Source: Prevotella sp. UBA3776 (lineage in GTDB: Bacteria > Bacteroidota > Bacteroidia > Bacteroidales > Bacteroidaceae). From it: a stretch of 25,999 bases of DNA. The notes beneath the pieces were generated by a model that was not told the origin of the DNA, ran no database searches, and saw only the letters and a program-made list of their open reading frames with translations. The DNA is taken from positions 1 to 25,999 of the forward strand of contig DFFM01000050.1 in the NCBI GenBank assembly GCA_002369515.1, written 5' to 3'. Of this stretch, positions 1 through 9,070 are shown one piece after another (position 1 is the stretch's first letter; each line of letters begins with the position of its first letter). The position numbers were made by a program, and so were the translations under genes.

Positions 1-64
1 CAAGACATTAGTCTTTGCTCTGAGTCCTTCTGTTTTTGGGGAAACACGGCACGAAGCTATTGTC

Positions 65-101
65 TTGCAACTCCTTGAACTCCATGAACTCCTTGAACTC
101 C
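65..101. repeat. Short 9-base tandem repeat (TTGAACTCC type)
   Basis: Three consecutive 9-base units (TTGAACTCC, ATGAACTCC, TTGAACTCC) follow a related TTGCAACTCC. No reading frame is convincing here. The GAACTCC word recurs in the large array near 14.1-15.1 kb, so the two may be related low-complexity sequences. No function can be assigned. Confidence 0.6.
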
Positions 102-160
102 AAAAAGTTGAGCGATAGCGAAACTTAAATTATATAATTATTTCCAGGCAATAAAAGTAT

Positions 161-316
161 ATCTCCCAACAATACAAAAATATCTCCCGACATTGTGTGT
201 GAATTTTCTAGAAAATTTCATCGCATCGTCGGGAGATATTTTTGTATCTCACGGTAATAGGAAATTATCTCCCGAAAATAAAAAAATCTCCCGACAATAA
301 TATCGTATTTCCCGTC
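161..316. repeat. Phased 21-base repeat array, copy 1
   Basis: Units beginning ATCTCCC(G/A)AC, each followed by an AATA/A-rich spacer, start at 161, 182, 246, 267, 286 and 307. The spacings are 21, 64 (about three units), 21, 19 and 21 bases. The 182 unit forms the left arm of a strong hairpin. The same unit, spacing and hairpin recur at 22807-22929. It sits in the non-coding region upstream of the flippase gene. Unit length and sequence are visible directly; the function is unknown. It could be a terminator/insulator, a MITE-like or REP-like element, or a protein-binding array. Confidence 0.8.
172..247. repeat. 20-bp perfect hairpin inside repeat copy 1
   Basis: Positions 172-191 pair perfectly with 228-247 (20 bp). 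The base of the stem is A-rich on the left and T-rich on the right, like a bidirectional rho-independent terminator. The 36-base loop contains the 16-base perfect palindrome AATTTTCTAGAAAATT (202-217), which could form a second stem. Copy 2 (22874-22929) has the same architecture and nearly the same loop core, so the loop is conserved as well as the stem. Confidence 0.8.
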
Positions 317-328
317 GATATTTTTTTT
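299..328 (+). terminator. Weak terminator-like stem with T-tract
   Basis: AATATCG (299-305) pairs with CGATATT (316-322), and a run of T residues follows to 328. The stem is only 7 bp and AT-rich, and it overlaps the last unit of the 21-base repeat. It could end transcripts entering from the left of the window, but this is a weak call. Confidence 0.3.
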
Positions 329-542
329 CAAATGAGTATAGACTTGTTCCCTTTTCCCGATAAGGTTTTCTCGTGAGTGTTTACTCTTGGAGCCAGAACA
401 AGATGGAAAAGGTGAACACGGGAAACGGAGGGCACAAATGAACGCGGGCTGGGGGTAGGGAAAGGTGAAAACCTTTTTTCGAATGAAAAACCATGCTTTT
501 TTAAGTAATAAAACGGAGGAATCAGCGTTAGATACGTTGGAA

Positions 543-2018
543 ATGGACAAAGACAGCTACTCACACATTCTGAAATACACAGGATTGTTTGGTGGCGTGC
601 AAGGCCTGAACCTGCTGGTGGGTCTTGTGCGCAACAAACTTGTGGCCGTCATTCTGGGGCCCGACGGCATGGGGCTGATTTCGCTTTTCAACTCAACCAT
701 CAACCTGGTGAGCAGCTCCACGAGCCTTGGCATCGCCACAAGCGGGGTGAAGAACATCTCGGAGGCATTCGAACAGGGCGACCGCGAGCGGACTGCACGA
801 ACCATCAGCATGGTGCGTTCATGGGCTTTGCTCACGGCGATTGTGGGCACATTGCTCTGTGCTGTGCTCAGCCCGTTCTTCCATCACTTCTCGTTCAACT
901 GGGGCGACCACTCGCTCCACTTCCTGCTGCTTTCGCCGGTGGTGGGACTGGTGGCGCTCACGGGCGGCGAACTGGCAGTGCTCAAGGGTACTCGCGAACT
1001 GCGGCGGTTGGCAGTGGTTTCGGTCTATACGGCCGTGGTGGTGACGCTGGTGAGTGTGCCCATCTATTATTTTTTCGGTCAGAGGGGCATCGTGCCCTCG
1101 CTGGTGCTGGTTGCCTTGGTGCAGATGGTGGTGACGATTGCTTTCTCGTGGCGGCTTTGGCCACCAAGGCTGTCGGCTAACCGCAGGTTTCTGGGCGAGG
1201 GTCTGGGCATGGTGAAACTGGGCGTGGCCTTCGTCTTGGCGGGTGTGCTGGGGAGCCTCTCGGAGCTGGTGATCCGCTACTATCTTAACGTGACGGGCTC
1301 GCTTGACATGGTGGGTTTCTACAATGCGGGATTCGTCATGACGATGACCTATGCGGGACTGGTGTTCTCGGCCCTGGAAACCGACTTCTATCCACGGTTG
1401 TCGGCGGTGAACAACGACCGCGAGGCCTACAACCTGACGGTGAACCGCCAGACGGAAGTGACGCTGCTTCTGGTTTCGCCCCTGCTGGTGGCCTTCATGA
1501 CGGCCATGCCGGTGCTGCTGCCGATGCTCTACAGCGGGCGGTTCGTACTGGTGACCGACATGGTGCAGATAGCCCTGCTGGGCATATATTTCCGTTCGCT
1601 GAGCATGCCGGTGAACTACCTGCCGTTGGCCAAGGGCGACTCTATGGCCTTCCTGGCGCTGGAGGCCATCTACGATGCGCTGCTGGTGGTACTGGTGCTG
1701 GTGGGTTTCCGCCACTGGCAACTGGTGGGTGCAGGCATGGCACTGGCTGTGGCAGCCGTGGTGGAGTGTGCGTATGTGGTGCTGTTCTGCGTGTGGAAAT
1801 ATGGCTACCGTCCCACGGCAAGCATTTACCGGTATATGGGCGCGCAGCTGGCGGTGGGATTGGTGGCCTTTGCCGCAGTGCGGCTGCTGGAGGGGTGGAC
1901 TTACTGTTTGGTGGCCGGCTGTTGCTGGGTGGTGAGCCTCTGCATCTCTGTTTATATTCTGCGCAGCAAGACTAGGCTGTGGGAGAAGATGATGGGAAAG
2001 TTGAAAGTTAGGAGTTAG
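543..2018 (+). CDS. Wzx/MATE-like polysaccharide flippase (O-antigen translocase family)
   Basis: A 491-residue, very hydrophobic protein with about 12-14 predicted membrane segments. It resembles the MVF/MATE-like translocases that flip undecaprenyl-linked glycan repeats across the inner membrane. The N-terminal part contains RNKLVAVILGPDGMGL and FNSTINLVSSSTSLG, typical of Bacteroidales members of this family as I know them. The start is chosen at ATG 543 (MDKDSYSHIL) because family members begin shortly before the HILKYTG segment. In-frame alternatives are ATG 483 and GTG 465, which would add 20-26 polar residues. No glycosyltransferase cluster adjoins it, so the transported glycan is unknown. 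The stop codon lies within a 7-base repeat (1999-2019). Confidence 0.8.
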   Translation: MDKDSYSHILKYTGLFGGVQGLNLLVGLVRNKLVAVILGPDGMGLISLFNSTINLVSSSTSLGIATSGVKNISEAFEQGDRERTARTISMVRSWALLTAIVGTLLCAVLSPFFHHFSFNWGDHSLHFLLLSPVVGLVALTGGELAVLKGTRELRRLAVVSVYTAVVVTLVSVPIYYFFGQRGIVPSLVLVALVQMVVTIAFSWRLWPPRLSANRRFLGEGLGMVKLGVAFVLAGVLGSLSELVIRYYLNVTGSLDMVGFYNAGFVMTMTYAGLVFSALETDFYPRLSAVNNDREAYNLTVNRQTEVTLLLVSPLLVAFMTAMPVLLPMLYSGRFVLVTDMVQIALLGIYFRSLSMPVNYLPLAKGDSMAFLALEAIYDALLVVLVLVGFRHWQLVGAGMALAVAAVVECAYVVLFCVWKYGYRPTASIYRYMGAQLAVGLVAFAAVRLLEGWTYCLVAGCCWVVSLCISVYILRSKTRLWEKMMGKLKVRS

Positions 2019-2019
2019 G
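1999..2019 (+). repeat. Heptamer tandem repeat at end of flippase gene
   Basis: AGTTGAA, AGTTAGG, AGTTAGG form three successive 7-base units. They encode the last residues and overlap the TAG stop of the flippase gene. Similar 7-base periodicity with different unit sequences occurs at four other gene junctions in the window. Confidence 0.55.
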
Positions 2020-2070
2020 GGCTCGTGCTTTTCTTTAGCGCCCCTTTTCTGATTTTTTCTTTCAAAAATG

Positions 2071-2101
2071 TTTGCATCTTTGTCATTTTTTTGTATTTTT
2101 G
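2071..2101 (+). promoter_or_regulatory. Bacteroidetes-type promoter of nhaD
   Basis: TTTG at 2071-2074, 19 bases, then TATTTTTG at 2094-2101. This matches the -33 TTTG / -7 TAnnTTTG pattern of the Bacteroidetes primary sigma factor. The expected start site, a few bases past 2101, lies only about 5-8 bases before the nhaD ATG at 2112. The mRNA would therefore be leaderless or nearly so. Confidence 0.65.
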
Positions 2102-2111
2102 CATGTGAATT

Positions 2112-3512
2112 ATGACCCTAATCATTGTAGCCATTATAATAATAGGTTATGGGCTGATTGCTACCGGCAACATAACGAACGTGAACAAGGCGGCTGTCGC
2201 CATGTTCGTGGGTACCGTGGGGTGGGTGCTCTACATCTGTTTCGGAACAGACTTCGTGATGAGCCAGCACCCGGGCGACTACACCAGCTGGCTTTCGGGA
2301 GCTGTGCCAAACAGTGTGGCCGTGAAGCACTTCATAGCCGAAAACATATTCCTGCTCTACGTGGGGCGCGCCGCCGAGGTGGTGCTCTTCCTGCTGGCTA
2401 CGATGACCATCGTGGAGATTCTTGACAACAACGGCTGCTTCGATTTTATCTCGCCTTTCCTGCGTACAAGGAAGAGCCGCAAATATCTCTGGCTCATCAC
2501 GCTCATCACCTTTGTCATTTCTGCCAATCTGGACAATGTAACCACCACGACGATGATGCTTGTGGTGATGCACCAAATGGTGCCCAACCGGCGGCTGCGC
2601 ATGCTCTATGGCTGTGCCATCGTGCTGGCAGCCAACTGTGGCGGCGCGCTGACGGTGATAGGCTCGCCCGAGGGGCTGGCGCTGTGGAACAACGGCGTGA
2701 TTACGGCCACCAACTTCTCCATGGCGTTGCTCGTGCCCTGCCTGCTGGCATGGGTGCTGCCTACGCTCTGGCTGAGCCGCAGCCTGCCCGACCGCATCGA
2801 CTTGGAGTGCCCGGCCATGCCCTATCGTGGCGACGACACCAACCTGAACGTGTGGCAGAGGCTGCTCATGCTCTTTGTGGGAATCGGCGGACTGTGGTTC
2901 ATCCCCACCTTCCACAACATCACCAAGCTGAGCCCCTTCGTGGGTGCGCTGTGCGTGTTGTCGCTGCTGTGGATTGTCAACGAGATTGTGAACCACCGGC
3001 TGATGAACGCCGACCAGATGAGTCAGCGGCGCATGCCGCGCGTGTTGCAGTACGGAGTCATCCAGCTGATGCTGTTTGTCATGGGCATAATGCTGGCTGT
3101 GGCCGTAATGCAGGAGATAGGTGCATGGGCTTGGCTGGCCGGATGGCTCGACCACCATGTACACAACGTGTGGATAGTGGGGGTGCTGACAGGGCTCGTG
3201 AGCAGTGTGCTCGACAATTTCGCCACTTGCATGAGCTTCGCCTCCATCTACGCCCTGCCCGACAGCGAGACCCTCGGGCGCATGAACGACGTGGCCTACA
3301 TGAGCCAGTTCGGCGTGAACGGGCTCTATTGGAAGGTGGTGGCCTACAGCACTGCCGTGGGTGGCAACATCCTGCTCATGGGCTCGGCGGCTGGGCTGGC
3401 ATTGATGAAGCTGGAGCGCGTCAAGGTGGGGTGGTATCTGCGCAACGTGGGCTTGCTTTCGGCGGTGAGCTGGCTGACGGGACTGCTGGTGCTCTATCTG
3501 GAGACACTCTAG
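2112..3512 (+). CDS. nhaD: NhaD-family Na+/H+ antiporter
   Basis: A 466-residue inner-membrane protein with about 11-12 hydrophobic segments, belonging to the ArsB/NhaD ion-transporter superfamily. NhaD proteins exchange cytoplasmic Na+ (or Li+) for external H+. The N-terminus has a membrane segment followed by NITNVNKAAVAMFVG. ANLDNVTTTTMML, ANCGGALTVIGSPEGLALW and SSVLDNFATCMSF match conserved NhaD blocks with acidic/Asn membrane residues. ATG 2112 is the only sensible start, since ATG 2103 runs straight into a stop. A good promoter lies directly upstream, so the gene is probably expressed on its own. The ATP synthase operon begins 1.25 kb downstream, suggesting an ion-gradient neighbourhood, though no co-transcription is shown. 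Confidence 0.9.
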   Translation: MTLIIVAIIIIGYGLIATGNITNVNKAAVAMFVGTVGWVLYICFGTDFVMSQHPGDYTSWLSGAVPNSVAVKHFIAENIFLLYVGRAAEVVLFLLATMTIVEILDNNGCFDFISPFLRTRKSRKYLWLITLITFVISANLDNVTTTTMMLVVMHQMVPNRRLRMLYGCAIVLAANCGGALTVIGSPEGLALWNNGVITATNFSMALLVPCLLAWVLPTLWLSRSLPDRIDLECPAMPYRGDDTNLNVWQRLLMLFVGIGGLWFIPTFHNITKLSPFVGALCVLSLLWIVNEIVNHRLMNADQMSQRRMPRVLQYGVIQLMLFVMGIMLAVAVMQEIGAWAWLAGWLDHHVHNVWIVGVLTGLVSSVLDNFATCMSFASIYALPDSETLGRMNDVAYMSQFGVNGLYWKVVAYSTAVGGNILLMGSAAGLALMKLERVKVGWYLRNVGLLSAVSWLTGLLVLYLETL

Positions 3513-3542
3513 ACGCAGGGATTCTCAGCGGCGCTGCGGCGC

Positions 3543-3575
3543 CCGGCTCACACTGTGCGCGGCTGGCGGAGCCGG
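3543..3575 (+). other. GC-rich hairpin between nhaD and pfkA
   Basis: CCGGCTC (3543-3549) pairs with GAGCCGG (3569-3575) around a 19-base loop. There is no T-tract after it, so it is not a classic intrinsic terminator. It may mark the 3' end of nhaD mRNA or fold in the pfkA leader. No clear promoter was seen for pfkA in this 123-base gap, but an AAAGGAA Shine-Dalgarno-like sequence precedes its ATG. Confidence 0.3.
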
Positions 3576-3635
3576 ACACAAGTTAAACAAACTATTCGGT
3601 AAAAACAAATAAACAAAAAGAAAGGAACGAATACC

Positions 3636-4613
3636 ATGACTAAAATCAAGACCATCGGAGTACTGACCTCAGGAGGCGACGCTCCCGGCATGAATGCGGC
3701 CATACGCGCCGTGACCCGCGCCGGAATTTACAACGGGTTCAACATCAAAGGCATCTACCGCGGCTACGACGGACTGATCAAGGGCGAAGTGAAGGCTTTC
3801 ACCACGGAAAACGTGAGCGGCATCATCAACCGTGGAGGTACCATCCTGAAAACAGCCCGCTCGAAGGAGTTCGCCACCCCCGAAGGCATGCAGAAGGCTT
3901 TCGAGACGTGTCAAAAGGAGGAAATAGACGCATTGGTGGTGATCGGCGGCAACGGCTCGCTCACAGGGGCGCGCGACTTCGGCATGGAGTTTGACTTCCC
4001 CGTCATCGGACTGCCCGGCACCATCGACAACGACCTCTTCGGCACCGACGCCACCATTGGCTACGACACCACGATGAACACCATCATGGAGTGTGTGGAC
4101 AGAATCCGCGACACGGCCAACTCGCACGAGCGCATCTTCTTCATTGAGGTGATGGGACGCGACGCTGGATTCCTGGCGCAGAACTCGGCCATCGCCAGCG
4201 GTGCTGAGGCTGCCATCATACCCGAGGAGATGACCGACGTGGACCAGCTGGCCCAGTTCATGGGGCGCGGCATACGCAAGTCGAAGAAGTCGTGCATCGT
4301 CATCGTCTCGGAAAGTCCCAAGTGCGGCGCTCTCTATTATGCTGACCGCGTGAAAAAGGAGTTCCCCGAATTCGACGTGCGCGTGTCTATCCTTGGCCAC
4401 CTGCAGCGCGGTGGCACCCCATCGGCGCGCGACCGCATTCTGGCCAGCCGAACGGGCGTGGGAGCCATTGAGGCCATTCGTCAGGGGCAGCGCAACGTCA
4501 TGGTGGGCATACGCAACAACGAGGTGGTATATGTACCTTTTTCCGAGTGCATACGCACGGACAAACCGTTCGACAAGAAACTCATCAAGGTGCTCGACGA
4601 ACTGAGCATCTAG
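3636..4613 (+). CDS. pfkA: ATP-dependent 6-phosphofructokinase
   Basis: A 325-residue cytosolic enzyme that phosphorylates fructose 6-phosphate to fructose 1,6-bisphosphate, the committed step of glycolysis. Length and order fit bacterial Pfk[14 protein letters not shown] is at residues 12-24 and [10 protein letters not shown] at 66-75. [12 protein letters not shown] lies at 127-138 with the presumed catalytic base Asp131, and [10 protein letters not shown] follows. Gly (not Lys) in PGTIDND and Gly107 (not Asp) in the ATP loop indicate ATP rather than pyrophosphate use. That loop reads GGNGS (104-108) where the family norm is GGDGS: the Mg-ATP-contacting Asp is Asn106. The ATG at 3636 has an AAAGGAA sequence about 9 bases upstream, one of the few clear ribosome sites here. 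Confidence 0.95.
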   Translation: MTKIKTIGVLTSGGDAPGMNAAIRAVTRAGIYNGFNIKGIYRGYDGLIKGEVKAFTTENVSGIINRGGTILKTARSKEFATPEGMQKAFETCQKEEIDALVVIGGNGSLTGARDFGMEFDFPVIGLPGTIDNDLFGTDATIGYDTTMNTIMECVDRIRDTANSHERIFFIEVMGRDAGFLAQNSAIASGAEAAIIPEEMTDVDQLAQFMGRGIRKSKKSCIVIVSESPKCGALYYADRVKKEFPEFDVRVSILGHLQRGGTPSARDRILASRTGVGAIEAIRQGQRNVMVGIRNNEVVYVPFSECIRTDKPFDKKLIKVLDELSI

Positions 4614-4676
4614 ACGCTGACGAAAGAGCACAAGTTTGGGAAAAACGTCTGATTTAAGATTATTTTAAAGAATTTG

Positions 4677-4708
4677 TTGCCCGTTTAAAATATATTTGCG
4701 TATTTTTG
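4677..4708 (+). promoter_or_regulatory. Candidate promoter of the ATP synthase operon
   Basis: TATTTTTG at 4701-4708 matches the Bacteroidetes -7 element. A partial -33 match (TTG at 4677-4679, within GTTG) lies 21 bases upstream. An overlapping TATATTTG at 4691-4698 is an alternative -7 box. The start site would be near 4714, giving an A-rich leader of about 50 bases before the atpD ATG. Confidence 0.5.
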
Positions 4709-4747
4709 CAAAAATCTTTGGAAAACAAGTCATAAAAACACGATTAA

Positions 4748-6290
<1,543 letters not shown>

Positions 6291-6292
<2 letters not shown>

Positions 6293-6318
6293 TTGACAAT
6301 TGACAATTGATAATTGAC
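6291..6318 (+). repeat. Heptamer tandem repeat between atpD and atpC
   Basis: AATTGAC, AATTGAC, AATTGAT, AATTGAC are four exact-phase 7-base units. They begin inside the atpD stop codon and end 4 bases before the atpC ATG at 6323, so the intercistronic gap is almost entirely repeat. It resembles the GTTTACA/GTTGACA array at 18021-18076. Confidence 0.75.
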
Positions 6319-6322
6319 AGTT

Positions 6323-6574
6323 ATGCTGAAACTTAAAATTGTATCACCCGAGAAAGTGGAGTTCGATGGGGAGGTGCAGAGCGTATTCGTTCCTGGTACG
6401 AGCGGAAAGTTCGAAATACTCAACGACCATGCTCCAATCATCTCATCGCTCGAGAAAGGCATCGTAGAGTACGTCCTGGCCGGCGGCGAAAGAAAGCAGC
6501 TGGAGATTATGGGCGGATTCGTAGAGGTTCAGAAGAACAAGGTGAGCGTGTGTGTGGAGATTGTCGAGAGCTAA
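6323..6574 (+). CDS. atpC: F1-ATP synthase epsilon subunit (short form)
   Basis: An 83-residue protein starting at ATG 6323 (MLKLKIVSPEKVEFDG). An in-frame TTG at 6314 is less likely and lies within the heptamer repeat. It holds the N-terminal beta-sandwich domain with SVFVPGTSGKFEILNDHAPIIS, the most conserved epsilon block. It ends soon after VEVQKNKVSVCVE. The E. coli subunit is about 139 residues; the C-terminal helical hairpin that can inhibit ATP hydrolysis is missing. Epsilon joins the gamma stalk to the c-ring. Short epsilon subunits are, to my knowledge, usual in Bacteroidetes, so this is probably not a truncation. Confidence 0.93.
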   Translation: MLKLKIVSPEKVEFDGEVQSVFVPGTSGKFEILNDHAPIISSLEKGIVEYVLAGGERKQLEIMGGFVEVQKNKVSVCVEIVES

Positions 6575-6647
6575 TGACTGACGGCACTTCTCACGAAACA
6601 TGCTCCAGGAACAACCACAAAGCCCTTAACAAGGCACTGACGAGTAT

Positions 6648-7049
6648 ATGAACATACAGAACATCGACAAACTGAGTTGGGAGTACATACGCCAGCAACT
6701 GCTGCTGACGGTGACTCTGACATCGTTGGGACTCATCGCCATGCGCGTATGGTTCTTCGACAGTTTGCTGTGGCCCTTGATTGTGAGTGCCGTGTTCACT
6801 CTCGTGGTAAGCAGTGCCAGCGGGCTGGTGTGGCGTAAAGTGGCCAAGCAGTCGCCCGACAACCTTCCCACCTTCTACACGGCGTCCTCGGGGTTTCGCA
6901 TGCTGCTGGCCCTGGCTGTGATGCTGGTGTATTATCTGGTGGCCGGACGCCAGGCCATGCTGGTGTTTGTGCTGGTGTTCCTGGCTTTCTATTTTGTTTC
7001 GCTCACACACCATTCCATCTTCTTTGCCAGAGTGTCCAATCGGTCGTGA
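6648..7049 (+). CDS. AtpI-like small membrane protein of the ATP synthase operon
   Basis: A 133-residue protein with four likely membrane helices (about residues 16-34, 40-61, 83-99 and 102-120). It has a basic cytosolic loop between helices 2 and 3 (WRKVAKQSPDNLP). I recognise no catalytic motif. It sits 73 bases after atpC and 47 before atpB, the usual place of the poorly conserved subunit I. AtpI proteins help c-ring assembly or handle Mg2+ in other bacteria, so that role is inferred from position and topology only. It lacks the glycine-rich first helix of typical AtpI. Its start, ATG 6648, begins MNIQNIDKLSWEYIRQQ. Confidence 0.7.
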   Translation: MNIQNIDKLSWEYIRQQLLLTVTLTSLGLIAMRVWFFDSLLWPLIVSAVFTLVVSSASGLVWRKVAKQSPDNLPTFYTASSGFRMLLALAVMLVYYLVAGRQAMLVFVLVFLAFYFVSLTHHSIFFARVSNRS

Positions 7050-7096
7050 CACACACATCTGAAAAAGTGGAAACATATACTTTACTTTTTTGACAC

Positions 7097-8164
7097 ATGA
7101 AAAAACTGAAAACAATAATTCTCCTGATGGTGGTGACCATGTTGCCGTTTTCCTCGCTGGCTCAGGAAACAGAGGCCAAGGCAGAGGAACCCAAAGGCGA
7201 GCAGCTGAACATCCCTGAGATAGTGCTAGAGCATCTGGCCGATGCTTACGAGTGGCACATTGCCAGCTACAAAGGGAAGCACTTGAGCATACCGCTGCCC
7301 ATCATCATTCGAAGCGGGAATACGGGGAAATGGCATTTCTGTACTGCTCATAGCCTGCCCGAAGGATTCTTCTTCAGCCCGGAGCACCATGGGAAAATCT
7401 ACGAGAAGATGCCCGACGGCAGCGAGAAGCGGCCCCTCGACCTGAGCATCACCAAGGCTGTGCTGCAAATATGGATTGTGGTGGCAGTGCTGCTCATTGT
7501 GTTCCTATCCTGCGCCCGCTGGTACAAGCACCACGACGAGAAGAGCGAAGCTCCAAAAGGCTTCGTGGGCATGATGGAGATGTTTGTGATGATGGTTCAC
7601 GACGACGTCATCAAGTCGTCCATCGGTGAGAAACACTACAAGCCCTACGCGCCCTATTTGCTCACCGTGTTCTTCTTCATCTTCACCACCAACATGATTG
7701 GGCTCATACCTGTGTTCCCGGGAGGTGCAAACGTTACGGGCAACATCAATATCACCTTCTTCCTTGCAGTATGCACCATGCTGGCCATCAATGTCTTCGC
7801 CAACAAGGAGTATTGGAAGGAAATCTTCTGGCCCGACGTGCCCCTGTTCCTCAAGGCTTATCCCGCACCCGTGATGCCCATCATCGAACTTTTTGGCGTG
7901 TTCACCAAGCCCTTTGCCCTGATGATCCGTCTCTTTGCCAACATGATGGCAGGTCACGCGGTGATGCTCAGCTTCACGTGCGTGATATTCCTTGGCTGGT
8001 CCATGGGCGTAGGATTCGGACTGGGCCTCAATGCCTTCAGCATCGTCATGCTTCTGTTCATGAATCTGCTCGAACTGCTGGTGGCTTTCGTGCAGGCATA
8101 CGTGTTCACCATGTTGAGCGCCGTGTTCATCGGACTGGCTCACAAGGAGCATGGCGAAGAGTAG
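7097..8164 (+). CDS. atpB: Fo-ATP synthase subunit a, with signal peptide and periplasmic domain
   Basis: A 355-residue integral membrane protein forming the proton half-channels next to the c-ring. The C-terminal two thirds are the conserved a-subunit. FTKPFALMIRLFANMMAGH carries the essential Arg278, and LLELLVAFVQAYVFTML has Glu326 and Gln333. The first about 22 residues look like a cleavable signal peptide (lysines, hydrophobic core, FSSLA before Gln23). An extra-cytoplasmic stretch of roughly 90 residues precedes the first membrane helix at about 116-140. E. coli AtpB is about 271 residues and lacks such a domain. I know this extension from other Bacteroidetes, and its role is unclear. 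Confidence 0.96.
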   Translation: MKKLKTIILLMVVTMLPFSSLAQETEAKAEEPKGEQLNIPEIVLEHLADAYEWHIASYKGKHLSIPLPIIIRSGNTGKWHFCTAHSLPEGFFFSPEHHGKIYEKMPDGSEKRPLDLSITKAVLQIWIVVAVLLIVFLSCARWYKHHDEKSEAPKGFVGMMEMFVMMVHDDVIKSSIGEKHYKPYAPYLLTVFFFIFTTNMIGLIPVFPGGANVTGNINITFFLAVCTMLAINVFANKEYWKEIFWPDVPLFLKAYPAPVMPIIELFGVFTKPFALMIRLFANMMAGHAVMLSFTCVIFLGWSMGVGFGLGLNAFSIVMLLFMNLLELLVAFVQAYVFTMLSAVFIGLAHKEHGEE

Positions 8165-8225
8165 GGGGTGAGGAGCGCGTCATTCCGTTTGTCTGACGGA
8201 CTGGCGATTCACCTTTTTTCTAAAA

Positions 8226-8283
8226 ATGACAAAAGAAACAAAAAACAGTATTAATATTAATCAAACAAAAAAACAAAAAAACT
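8226..8283 (+). promoter_or_regulatory. A-rich leader of atpE
   Basis: The 119-base gap before atpE ends in an almost pure A/C leader with AACAAAAAA-type runs and the 12-base palindrome ATTAATATTAAT at 8250-8261. Unstructured A-rich leaders favour strong translation in Bacteroidetes. The ring needs many c-subunits per complex, so a translational boost for this gene is a reasonable inference. I see no convincing TAnnTTTG promoter in the gap. Confidence 0.45.
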
Positions 8284-8523
8284 ATGATTACATCATTATT
8301 ATTGGCCGCTGAAGGTCTGGCTCAGCTGGGCTGCGGTATCGGAGCTGGTATTGCAACAATTGGTGCAGGTATGGGTATTGGTAAGATTGGTGGCAGCGCC
8401 ATGGACGCTATCGCCCGTCAGCCCGAGGCTACTGGCAAAATCCAGACAAACATGATTCTGACGTCTGCATTCGTTGAGGGTTGTGCCCTCTTTGCCATTG
8501 CAGCGTGTGCATTCCTTATCTAA
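8284..8523 (+). CDS. atpE: Fo-ATP synthase subunit c
   Basis: A 79-residue proteolipid with two membrane helices joined by the conserved polar loop ARQPEA (residues 44-49). The ion-binding carboxylate is Glu65 in SAFVEGCALFAI. The first helix is glycine-rich (GCGIGAGIATIGAGMGIGKIGG). The Gln32 and Ser66 equivalents of sodium-binding c-rings are Ile32 and Gly66 here, so proton specificity is inferred. It forms the rotating ring. The alternative reading of an acidic start (Glu10) in helix 1 has no known meaning. Confidence 0.97.
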   Translation: MITSLLLAAEGLAQLGCGIGAGIATIGAGMGIGKIGGSAMDAIARQPEATGKIQTNMILTSAFVEGCALFAIAACAFLI

Positions 8524-8547
8524 TAAACAATTCTGCTCGAATAGCTA

Positions 8548-9063
8548 ATGGATTTCACTAAATTGCCATCAATCCTCACGCCCGATCTCGGACTCTTGTT
8601 CTGGATGCTGCTGGCGTTTCTGGTGATTTTGTTCGTGCTTGGAAAGTATGCCTTCCCCGCAATTGTCAACATGGTTGACAACCGCAAGAAGTATATTGAC
8701 GAAAGTCTGCAGAAAGCACACGAAGCATCAGAGCGGCTGGAGAATATCCGACAGGAAAGCGAGGCCATACTTCAGGAAGCGCGTACACAGCAGGCGCAAA
8801 TCCTGAAAGAGGCCGCTGAGACGCGTGACGCCATCGTTCAGAAGGCTCAGGAAAAGGCAAAGAGCGAGGGTGCCCGCTTGCTCTCCGAGGCTAAGGCCGA
8901 AATAGAAGGAGAAAAGCAGCAGGCCATACGCGACATACGCGCACAGGTGGCCGAACTCTCTGTTCAAGTTGCCGAGAAGGTTCTCCGCGAGAAACTTTCT
9001 ACCGACGCTGAGCAAATGAAGATGATAGACAGATTGTTGGATGATGTGACTGCCGAAAAATAA
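8548..9063 (+). CDS. atpF: Fo-ATP synthase subunit b
   Basis: A 171-residue peripheral stalk protein. One membrane helix (about residues 13-33, LGLLFWMLLAFLVILFVLG) is followed by a long charged helix to the C-terminus, rich in Glu, Lys, Gln and Ala with RKKYIDESLQKAHEASERLE. A dimer of this stalk holds F1 against rotation. Only one b gene is present, so the stalk is presumably a homodimer. The start ATG 8548 lies 24 bases after the atpE stop. Confidence 0.95.
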   Translation: MDFTKLPSILTPDLGLLFWMLLAFLVILFVLGKYAFPAIVNMVDNRKKYIDESLQKAHEASERLENIRQESEAILQEARTQQAQILKEAAETRDAIVQKAQEKAKSEGARLLSEAKAEIEGEKQQAIRDIRAQVAELSVQVAEKVLREKLSTDAEQMKMIDRLLDDVTAEK

Positions 9064-9070
9064 TTAGGTT

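Noticed and set aside
161..316. CRISPR array at the 21-base repeats
   Set aside because: Units are degenerate and abut A-rich spacers of similar sequence; there are no unique spacers of even length and no cas genes.
465..542. GTG 465 or ATG 483 as flippase start
   Set aside because: The added residues are not family-like, whereas Met at 543 sits just before the conserved N-terminal segment. The longer starts remain possible.
3945..3959. PfkA as an inactive pseudo-enzyme because of GGNGS
   Set aside because: The frame, catalytic Asp131 and the other motifs are intact, so an altered but functional enzyme is more likely.
4671..4698. TTTG 4673-4676 with TATATTTG 4691-4698 as the atp promoter
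   Set aside because: The spacing is only 14 bases, too short for the 19-21 base rule. The TATTTTTG at 4701 fits better.
8165..8225. Terminator or promoter between atpB and atpE
   Set aside because: The only stem (TCCGT/ACGGA) is 5 bp and its T-run is about 15 bases away; no TAnnTTTG box is properly placed.
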